Source: Chamaea fasciata (Eukaryota > Chordata > Aves > Passeriformes > Sylviidae). Taken from it: a DNA stretch of 64,000 nt. The notes beneath the pieces are model-generated. The model was not told the origin of the DNA. It saw only the letters and a program-made list of their open reading frames with translations, and did not search any database. Below, one piece after another: positions 11,598 through 23,500 of this stretch (position 1 is its first letter; the number at the start of each line of letters is the position of its first letter). The position numbers and the translations under genes were made by a program. The DNA lies in assembly GCA_029207755.1 (NCBI GenBank), contig JARCOQ010000005.1, positions 52,355,563-52,419,562 on the forward strand, read 5' to 3'.

Positions 11598-14500
11598 CTG
11601 TTTAAAAAGAAGGAAGGAAAGGAATATTAGTGTGTCAATGGCATTTTTGTCATATTTACAAGGAGCAAATACAGTTGTTCATCTTCCCAAAGGCCATCTC
11701 TGCATTCCACTTTACAATCAGCTTGTCATCACCAACCTGAACAACTGAAAGAGAACTTGTGTACACTCTAAACCAGCACCTGAATCACCAGGTTTGCCTT
11801 TTCCAATTGGAGAAACAGGAAACTGAAGTTTCATCCAAGAATATCCTATTTTTAAAAAATTTTTCTCTTCTCTCTTGCAGTGCTTTTGGGAAAAAAAGAC
11901 CAAAAACCCAAATAACAAAAAACCAAGCAAACAACATGCACAAGCCCTCCCACAAATAAAAACACCTCAACTTGCCCCACACAGACACTTCCACACAGCT
12001 TGAGCTGCTTTTCCACAAGAAATAAAACAGTGTTTGTGTTTAGTCACGATACAATGACCAAGGAACCCTTCTTAGAAGCTATTTCTGAGACAACTTTGTC
12101 ATTCTGTGTCTTCCCAAAGCCTGTCTCAGATGAAGAGACTCAGGACTGGTAAGTCTGGAATATGAGAAACTGCTAAATAAGGGTAAAAACAGGAAAGTGA
12201 CAATCCCCAAATTCATTGTGGAAAGGAATCAGAAATATCATTAAGAAAAGAAGGAAGAAAAGACACTGGATTACATTTGCTATCAAGTAACTGAGGAGAG
12301 GACAGTAGGATGAATAGCAAATTCATACCAAGAACTACATTTTTTGCTCAGAGAGATGCCTCAAAAACCAACTAGTGTTATTCAAGAAAAGAGAGAATTT
12401 CTAAAACTGTGTCATTTGCATGCAGCAGCACAGCACTTTACCTGGCTGTAGAGAAGAGCTTGCTTTTAGCCTGGGCATAAACTGTGGCAGCAATCTGAAA
12501 AAGCTGCTCCTGCATCCATCGAACGTCAGCGGGCATGTCAGGAAACCAGTTCACCAAACTGCAGGCAAAACCAAAACAGAACTTCTGTAATCAGGAGATT
12601 TTTAATAAGAGTTTTACTTTTACACACCCTGTCCCACATCCAAACCAGCTTTTTTCTCCCCAGATCAACTCCCCTAACCAAGGTGTCCATTTCTCCTCAA
12701 CCTCTCTGAATTCCCATCCAGCCCTCTCATCTCTCTTCTACAGGCTAAGAAAAGGGGTAGCACAAATCACCGCATTCTGAGTGGCTGACCAGTGTGTGAA
12801 TTCTACACCCTGTGACAAGCACAGGAATCCTGCAAAATATTCCTGTCCCCAAGACCTTTGTGGTAGGAACTTTCTGCTCAGTTTCAAGCAAGGTGGAAGA
12901 GGAAGGAAGAACAACAGAAAAGCACAATGGAAGAACAAAGAGAAGGCAAAGCAAGAACAATGCCCCAAATGTACTTTTTTTCCCCCCTTATGATACCCTT
13001 AACAGGGGTCAGCTACATCAGAGTGGGACAAGGAAGAAAAGCCCACAGAGAGATCTGGGGAAACTTGCTTCTTCCCCATCCACCGAAAATGGCACAGAAG
13101 TGCCACATTCAGTGGTACATAAAATACTTCACTGAAGTTCTGTAAGGTTAGATTACCAGAACTGATTTTTCAAAATTTTCTAACAATAGTCATGACATCC
13201 GCTGCTCAAAGACTGGAATTCTCTTAAGCAAGCATAAAGCTTAGGATTTATGGTGCATTCATTGAGCATAACTTCTCCTTGACAAGAATTAAAACTTATC
13301 ATATTAAACCCTGCTTCAAGAGCACAACTTTCAGTCAACCTAAACAAAACTGGTAAGAAAACTGATATGGTGAGTAAACAGTGAATTTCACTCCGGACTT
13401 CAAAAAGCAGCACAAGAAGGATGTGGAGAGTTCAGATACCCCTGCAGAATATGGTTATGAAGAATGTAACCCTGGAAAGCAGAACTAAGGGTACTTCTTT
13501 TGAGCAATTACAAGGGAGCTATTAGTAATATGAGTATATGCTATTTAAGAATCTTCTTAATATGTCTATTTATTTAGCCTTGGATTATATAGGCTTTAGG
13601 AGAATGCATCAGGTAGGTAGAAATAATTGGTCTTTCGACAGTTACCACTTGAATTACAGTCCCAGAATGCCTCCAACACTGAATAAGCTCTCAATGAGTA
13701 CATTTCCAAACTGATGATAATTCTGAAAGGGTTCTTTACAAGTTCCTTACCGTAAAGCAACTGAGTAAGCAGACTCCACTGGGAGTGTGTATGGCAGCAT
13801 CAGGTAGGATATCACCCTCATAGGGAAGAGTTTAGAGAACTGAGCATAGAGTCCATTCTGTTCTTTACAAGCTTCCTGCAGTGCTTAAGAATAATTATTA
13901 GGGAAAAGATGTTACACTATCTGAAAGCAGTTTCAATAACTTTCTCAGAGTTTTGTAATATCCAGTCAACATTATCAAGTGTTACTAAAAAAGGCTCAGT
14001 TAGAAAATGAAAGAATTCATCTCAGGGCACTCTTACCATAAACTTTCTCTTTGGTATTTTAAAATACGGGAACACAGACTCATGCCACAACATTATCCAG
14101 GGACAAAAAACAGTATCCAGAACTTCTAAGCAATAGATCTAAGAATTAATGTAAAAAAAAAAAAAAAAAAAATCGAAGTTTGCCACTCAGAGTTACAGGA
14201 AACAGCCTGAAGCATGCACCTTTACGAAGTCTGGGAGGTAGACTCTCAAATATGCTCTTCTCCAAAGGCCATGGATTTTGCTTTAGGTGATCATTTAAGC
14301 TGGTAATTTTCAAAGTTTCCACTCTGTTATTTTCTGTCAATTTTCTTCTCTTCACATGGTCAGTGTGTTGTTGTGCATCCTCATGAGGGGTTTTTTTTGT
14401 GAAGGACAAGTGGATATAGATTGAGTCATTCAGAATACCTGAAAGAGTCAAGAGCTTTCACTTAGGTTTGATCCACAGGTCTCCAGAGTACCAGTACAGC

Positions 14501-17500
14501 ACCTGAGGTCTGTGTGTCTGAACAAAGACCTGTCCTGAGGGAACATCGTCATCTACCCCATGTCAAATGCACTTGGCTCTTAGGATCCCACAAAAGTTTA
14601 ATCACAGTGATGGTTCTTCTGGAGATTTAGGTCTTACTTTAAAACAGGTTCTAAAGAAAAGGAAAAAAGTGAACAATTAAGTGAAACTGCCCTGGAAACA
14701 TACAGTCATTTACCAGTGTTGCTTTCCTGCAAGGAAGCAAAGGATTTAAAGGAGAGGAGGAAAACAGATTTAATATGTATTTGAAAGAAAACACCTAAAA
14801 CACATCAAACATTTGGGAAATTTGACATGGCAAGTATCACATGAGTACTTTGAGGCGTTGCTACAACAGGGTTGAAAAGGAAAGCAACTAGATTACAATA
14901 TTTTTTTTCAGTTGTATCCAAAATACAGATCTAAATCAACATGGGTTGCATTGCAAAACTGGCGCCAATTAGGAAATAGCACTGATAATTACCTCAGAAA
15001 CAAGCACTAGATCATGATTTCAAAGAGAAAAACACAAGAAGTGTATTTACACTTGGTTTCCCGAAAATCTATAAAATTACATATGAAAAAAGACTTCCAA
15101 ATTTGACTAGAATCTATACCTGCATACAACAGAACCTATATCCTACTTGCAAGTACTAGTAAAAGACAAATGTCAGAAGAATATACAGTCATTTTAACAA
15201 AGGAAAATATTTGAAGTGTCACAGATGGGGGGGTGGGGGGAATTAATTCCTACAGCTGAAATAACTTAATATGAAAGCTAATGCATAATGAATGACCTTG
15301 GAAAGGTTATCATTATCACTGATTAAGCTTGACGCAAAACAACCCTGTGACAGAATAAAAACAAAGTTGATCACAGTTTCAGCAGTGTGAAAAGGAGGAC
15401 AATACTGCAGAGAAGACATGGGGCAGAGAGACTGAGGAGGAACTGCAGGGAATGTCAGATATTAGTGTCAGATGGAAACTTGCACACAGGAAACCTATGG
15501 GTGCAGGACGGCAGCAGAACCCAGCTCAGCACAGACAACCACAAAGCAGAGGCTCTTTGTAGAGCTTGTGCTTTTAATCACCTGATAAAAGCTATAAAGC
15601 AAGACTGTCTCATTAAATAATAATAATAATACATAAAACAACATTATGGAAAATCAAGCTGTTAAGCAGAACTGTGAGGTTCTTCAGTGAAGAGAATTGT
15701 TTCAAGACAACTTGAATATTCAGTAACCAGGCATCAGCAGAGTACATCAATGACTGCATTACATCCTGCAGCTGGTACTATCTGTAATACTGCAAAAGTC
15801 CCATTTCCATTCCCATTCCTCTGATCTGATCCAGAACCAATTTGCTCCTGCATCCAAAGACTACAGGGCCCAGGCACATTTAACACATGGGTTAACTTCA
15901 TCCTAATATCAAGTTACTGTTTCCAACTTGTTTGTCTCAAAGCTTGCAGAGCAATTACATTTATCAATATAAACCATGTTATTAGAATTCTACGAGTAGA
16001 GTAGTGGAACTCGTAATTCTTCTTCCTAAACTTATGTGGGTGTCAACAACTGCTCCATTTTAAGGTGTCATCTTCCAAAGTCTTTTCTCACACAGAGGGT
16101 CTGTGTGTGACTGTGTTTTTATTTTTGTTAGCCAGCTCCTGTTTCTGGACTACCAGAAAATCACTTGGATGACAGCAGAGAGGAGGCAATAGAGATACAG
16201 GTTTCAGAGGAGTGGGAAGCAGTAGCCTATTCTCACCCTGCACAGTTAAGACAAAGCCAAGTAATAATATGATTTGCCTAGAACTGGAATTCTTTGGAAA
16301 TTTCACTTAACATTTACTTCACACAGATTTGACAAAACCCCAAAAGTTCAACTTTTGTGTGGCACTGTTTGACTCAGGTGAACTATAACTATGGCATCTC
16401 TACAAGAATGAAACTATCATGATCCCTCCAAAATTCTGGAAGACCAACCCCCTTCTTAGCTACACACAACCCTCACCCTTTTTGTTTGTTTAGATCTGGA
16501 GTTTTTTGGTTGGTTTTTTAAACTCAGGTTAAGACCATATAATCAATAATTATCTAAAAGTTTAACATACCATTCTTCTTCAAGAATTTAAGAGCATCCA
16601 AATATCCCTGCTCACAGATCTCTCCGAGTACCTGCAAATATAGAGTAAATGAGTCAGACAAATAAAAAGGAGTTTCAACTGCAGATCAACAGTTGGCAGA
16701 ATGAAAAGCCATTTTCATTCACCTTCCAGTCTTGTAAGAAAAAAGCCACCTTAACAACTGCTGGAATACAACAGATTCAGGTTATTATGGCTACTGTGAT
16801 GATACATACATGATCAGGTACATTAATTTATCTTACAGATGCACTGAATGATGGCCTTCAAACAGATTAGAAGATTTCCCTCTCCTCTTGTTTCCTTGAT
16901 TAGCTCTTCAGAAGCTGCTAGCAGCAATGAAACAGGGTGTTTGGAATATGCCAATTCCCTTCCTTCCCTCCCAGTGCTTCTCACTTCCCAAAGCTTTGAA
17001 AAATAAGCCGTGCAATTCTGATGCTCAGGCGCAGACTTATCTTCCCTATGAAAATATCTTTTACTAGATGGAATACCAGCTCACCTACACAGGGGTACTA
17101 GTAAAAAAAAAAAAAAAAAAGAAAAAATAAAAAATAAAAAAAAAATAAAGCCTGCATAAGTAGAATTTAGAATTTGTCTTGAAGTGGTCAAAAACGCCTC
17201 AGTTAAAATATATCTGCAGCAGTCGGAAAAATTGCTTCTTTGCTGTTTTATATCCCATGCCAGTTGAAAAGGTCTTATTTTTTTATTTTTTTCCAACTCG
17301 CACAACAGCAATTCAAGAGCATTTCCCTCTTCAGATCTGTAACTAACAGCAATGAGCAAAGTTTAAAGGCAACTTGCCTGTGCCAAGTATCAGTTAAGAC
17401 CTTTACAAAACCATGAAACTTTAGAATGTCTTCTAATTTCTTAGCAGGTAAACATGAAAGGACTACAAACTGACTGTAGTTAATTTCCCACTGTTGATTT

Positions 17501-20500
17501 TTTGATAGAATCCTGTGATAATTCCCAAATAAACACTGAAAGCCAGTAGCAGGATTTGCATTTTTAGCCCGGAGAGAGATTAAACCAAGGAGGACGTAGA
17601 CAAAACAGGAAAACATAGAAACAAGATACACCTCCAGAGAAGTTTGTGTGACTGGATGGAATGCTAAGACACTGCAGTCTTCTGCAAAAGCTTTCATGTG
17701 GAGAGGTGAGGCAAAGGAAGGCAGGGGCTGACCTTGGGTTCAGGTGGAAAGAGTGCTTGTGTTAAGCGGTAAAAGTTGCCCAGGCTGAACTGAATGCTGG
17801 TGTTGGTCACGTTCATCTCGTGGAAGTTGGCTGACTTCCCCTTGGGACAGATGTCACACTCCCCAGCAAAAGGGGACACTGTGATGGTGTTCTTACACTC
17901 ATAGCGAGGCAAGTTGTCACTGATCCCTCCGTCCACATAGCGCTACAAAAAGGAACAGGAACAACACATCTCAAGGGCTGACAATGTCTGAGCAGCAGAG
18001 GCCCCCACACAAGAATGAAACAGCACTTAAGGCTGTAACTTTAGCCTGGTGCTCCCAAGCTAAACGTTTTGAGTGGCATGATCTGTTCTCTAATGCCAAT
18101 AAACATTCCTACCTACAGTTCCACAGGCAGTGCAAGCATATTCTGTTTGGGATTTTTCTTTATGTTTTTTTTAAAGATGATAATCCTACACAACATGCAG
18201 AGAAAAGCAGCTCCGTGCTTCAAAGTTCAGGTTCCAAGATATTAAACCATTCTAACTTAAAAATATTCTTCATAATTAGAATTTGATAGAAAAGCATCAA
18301 AAAAGGACATAAGGAAAGTGTGAGTAACAATGAAACAGTGCTTCAGAAACTTTGCCAAGTCACAGACATCTACACATGCTTTGTGTTCAAGTTCCAGGTT
18401 ATGCTTTTGTCTCCACACTGAATGGCCCATTTGCATACTTTTAGTGCATCACCACCTCAGACACTTTAAAGTTACCCCAAAGCTCTCTGTTTTGTGGTAA
18501 CTACTGTCTAGTGCAGCAGCTGCAGTGGCTACAGACAACCCCTCCACTCACTCACAGCAGCCAGCTTTCCAGTGGGCCACAGGAAACGGGTTTGCTCCCA
18601 AACCACCAGCTTTGCTGGTTCAGAGGCTACATTTTCCTCCTTCCTAACAGGCCAGCAGAACTAAGATGTAGGTCCTTATCAAACATACATGCAACAGAGC
18701 AGCGATTTGAGCAGGAGCCACCTGGATTATCAATTTCAGCTGCCCTGATACTCAGGCCCTTACCATTGTGAGAAACACATTAGGAATTAGGAAGAGGGCA
18801 GCTCATGGCCTGTCAGCTTCCCAGGATACCCTTTGGACCCAGCAGCATGCAGCTCCTGCCAAACTTTAGGTGTGTAATGCAATCACTAAAGTACAAGTGA
18901 AATCCCCAAGTTGTTCATGACATACATAAAATACAACAGGTCTGGCAAAGGAGGACCCTTCTCATGAAATTATTAAAAGGTGCCACTGCTCTACTGATCT
19001 AAATGGTTTTCATTATTTGGAGTATCTGCTCAGCTGTTCCTCCAAGTCATTTTTAAATCTAAAACCACTGCTGTGTTTGAAAGGAGTAAAAAACCCAAAC
19101 AAAAGCCACCACACCCAAAAGCTTTTGGATGGCAGTTAGATACACCTCTTAAATGTTATCCTTAAGCCTTTGTTTTACCATATACAGGCAGGAATGCCAA
19201 GCAGTAAACAGCACAAAGGTGCCACAAAGTTTACATTTTTGACACTCTGTTGTGCTTAAGCCTATAGGAGTCATGTCAAGCATATGTAAACGTGGTATTC
19301 TTACTTAATTCCACCCAAAATTGCTTCCTGAGCATTAAAATCGTATCAAAATAATTGCAAAGATTGAAAGAATAGAATGATGCCTTCCTTTCCTCAAAAA
19401 ATGGCCAAATAAAGCATCACTTGTATGGTTCTGCACTCTGCACTAAGCCTTTTAAAATAACGTTGTCTGGTGACAAGAACTGAGCAGCCAGATTAGCCTG
19501 GATCCACCTAAACCTTGGATTCAGTCCAACGTCCTGTTTTTCATAACACCTTTAATCTGGAAGAGTTTAAGGAGACATACGAGGTTTAGAAGTACAGATA
19601 AAGAAAATTCCTATACAGTTCTAATCACTTTTGCTTAAATTTCAGCATGAAGAAAGAAAAGAAAACATGTCACCTCTGTTCTTTACCTTTAAATACTTGC
19701 AAATTGCCTTGAGAACAGGGTGTAATCAACCACTGTTAAAGACGTTTAAAGTTTCCTTTCTTCCTTCCCTTCTCCTTGTGCAAGGAGCACCACAGTTGGA
19801 AGGAAAGCAAATGCAAGTGAATAGAACAGGGTAATAAAAAGCCACCGATGTCACTGCCTCGATTTGAAATGCAGATCTGCTTCCAGACCTGTAATTACAA
19901 CACCTACAACAAACCATGCCAACATCCCTGCAGTTTTTGTCTCTGTAAGGGGGGATTTCAGAGAGCCCAGTACAGTCGTGAAGTATTAAGAGGCTTTTTA
20001 AAAGCCTTCTGGCATTAAAAAGCCTTGTTTGCACCTAACTGAACACAGAACTTAAATCCAGTTGTAAGGCAGATCTCCCTACAGCCAGAACACGAAGATA
20101 TACAATAAACTATACCAAAAGATATTTTTATGAACAATTATAGGTGACTCTCCTTGTAAATTTGTGCAGGTGAAAGAGCATCACTTCCTTCAATAAATAT
20201 TTATCCATAGGTTCCATACTTATTATCTTATCTTTTTCTTTTGTTAATGAATTTTAGGGGGCAAAGGAGGGTCAGAGTGACAATATGTGTGTGTTAAAAT
20301 ACACATAATATCTTCCACACATTCAGTGTTCCTTTTTTCTTTTTGCAAAGGTTTTTTTTTTTTTTTTTTGTAGTTTGCAAAGTACTAGAAGCTATGATGA
20401 AGGTATTTATTTTACAGTAGGATAGCAAAAAACCCCACATGCATTCTTAATATTTTCAGAATAGCCAGAACTATTGTTAGATCTTAACAAGAGAGACTTA

Positions 20501-23500
20501 CCACACCTCTAAATGATGGTGGAATGAGGCCACAATAAATAGGGACAAATGAACTACAGATTAAAGCCTGTAAGAAAAAGAGACCATAAAAATTAAATGT
20601 TAACTGTTCCATTACTGACATAAACATTTATCTTTAGAAAATAAATTCTTATTCTCTAAGGCTATAGTTTCATTAGATCCACTGCACTTTTAAGGCATTT
20701 ATTCTTTTTTATGACTGATCCCTTGCACCTCCTCCCTAAAACAGTTCACAGACACATCGACTGGGAAAACGAGTACATGAATCTGATGTAAAAAAGCTTG
20801 AATCCCTCTTTAAAACACTGTCAGAGTAACAATACCTGAAATGCTTAAAGCAGAAACCCAACAGGTGATGTTAAAGGGACCTAGGATTATAGAAGGTTCT
20901 AAAAGTTACCAAAAAGAAACATACCTGTATAACTTCTTCTTTGGAGTTAAAATTAGATATCAAGGCATTTTTGCCATCTGATACTCTGGTGAGTGAAATA
21001 CACAGTCTGCCTGATGACAACTGGTGCGTGTTCTCTGGAAGATTTCTCATCAGCCCATCTCTTATTATCTTTATCACATTAAAGGAAGGATGAAGAGGAC
21101 CAAGATTTCGCTTTCTAGCTTCTTTGGCTAATGCCAGAACATCTGCACAAGCCTGAGCTGGAAAGAAGATGCATTGCATTTAACAGCAGAAACACAACCC
21201 ACACTTAATAAAGCATATCAAGAGCTCCAACTTATCTCCCTTACAGCTAGAACAAAAATACGAGAGCTTTCTAACAGATTAGGTAACTGTCCAACGTGTT
21301 TAAGGAGTTTAGGAGTTTTCTGAGAGACAAAGAAATCACTTTAAACTTTCAAAAAGATCTCCCAGTGAAGATTAAGCTACTTATATGTCATTAAGATGTA
21401 GACTCTAAGTGTAAAATACCCACATGAGATACTTGCATTAGGAATTATTCATTCCAGAAACACATTTTTTGAGGGAAAAAAAAATTATGAACCAAACTTA
21501 AGGTTTCAGGGCACTATTTCTCCTCACTGATACATAAACACACTAAAGGGAGCATGATTTGTGACCTGGTAGGAATGCCAGGAGGGAAGTTTTGAAAGCA
21601 GTGGGAAAGGAATGTGGAAGAGATCCATAATACATCACACAGGTCTCCACCTAAATAGGTCCATTTTTACAGTAACAGACACATAATAATCTTTTCTCCA
21701 ATTAAATCTAGGTTTGGGAACTTCAAATCACTACAGAAGACAGGACTGTTCCTGAAGAACACTAAAATCCTTTCAACATTTAGTCACAGGAGGAAGAGCA
21801 GCACATCCACCTGCAATGCATTGTTTGAACTTAGAATGTGACATTTCTCCAGGGCACACTTTGAGGAAATTGCTTGTCAGTTTGGTAGAGGAGAGGGGAG
21901 GAAGGTCAAAGTAACACCTTATCAACCTGAGTGATAGGCTACAAGGTCTTCTGAAAATATTTTCAGAACTTACATACTTGAACTTACTAGAACAGAAAAA
22001 ATATAATTTATCAGGTTAAATGTGTGCACTGCACTGGCAATAACTCTGCTTAAGCCTTTGAGCTCATATTAATTTCCAAAAATATTACCTTTCTACAATG
22101 TTATTTCCTCCTCCAAATAGCAATAACTAAACGTTTATCATTCTCAACCAAGAGTCTGCATCCAAAAGAGCATCTCTAAAATATCTGAGGTACCAGACAC
22201 ACTCCATCTTTATTACTTCAATTCTTTCATTCCATCCTCACAGAGGGAAATCTTGGGCCACAAATCCACTGACACCACCTGTAGTAGCCTGACACCACCT
22301 ACCATCCCAGAAGACAGCAAACAATTTAGACACAGCTCACTGTTCATGGTCAAATATATGTTTACCTTAGTAAAACACATTTTACACGCAAATAAAAAAA
22401 TTGCACAAGTCACATTCTGACAAGTGACAAAGCTACTTCCAAAAGCAGAATCAGGCAGTCCTAGCAGTTCTAATTTTCCCTGCATCCAGATATTCGTTAC
22501 CAACTCCATTTTTTTTTCTTTATTTAGCAATGCTCAATCTTCTAAACTTCCTAAAACCAGCCGTGTTGCAGGAGTCTGAGATACTGAACTACCAGAACTC
22601 TGGCCAGGAAGAGCAGTCTTGGAGCATATGCAATAATTACCTTTTCCAAAATAAATACAGTTCTGAAAACTTATGCACCAAGCAACTTGCCTGTTCTAAA
22701 ATACAAACCAACAGCAAACAAATACATGCAATTTGATTTAGCAGTTACCCATCATTTCCACACAAAGAATTTCTATGCCTAAAGTAGTTAATAGGAAAAA
22801 AAGGGGGGGAAAAAAGCCGACATATTTTGTTTATTTTAACATATTTTAGACCCAGAAAGGGCTCCAAATCAAGGAGAGAAAAAAAAAAAAAAAAAGCAAA
22901 GCTCTATCTAAGAGTATGTGATATTAAAACACTGAAAATTTACAAAGCTTTTTGCTATTTAATTTAACAGACTTCAAAGTGGTCCAACTCCTTTCCCTTC
23001 TCTCTTCGTTTTCCAACATGACTAAAATACAGTTACTTCTTAGGCTGGTGTATTCCAAAACAGGAACTTCTCCAAAAGGGACTAAGGGCCAGAGCTCAAG
23101 TCAAACTGGGATTTTAGGCAGGTCTTGATCCATCTATTTTATTTTAGAAACACAAGACAGCTAAAGAAATTAATCTTCCTAATAAATGTGAATTGTTTCT
23201 TGTTATAGTCCTGCACTCCTACTTTTAATTGTTCATTTACTATTCGTTTCACAGAGTAAAACCTGAGAAGTTTACCCCACAGAGTAAAACCTGACATTAT
23301 ATATTCACAGCCTCCACTAAACTGGCTCTTTTTATGTGCCCCACTGGAATGGATGATCACAGCACCATCAAAATACCAGATCTCCAGGACATCCAAGGAG
23401 TGCAACTTCAACATTTCAGTTTGGAAAAGCCTGGAATGCACTTCATCCTCAAAACAACACTCATGGCTAAGCTTCCCAACCTCCCCCAAATTTAACGAGA

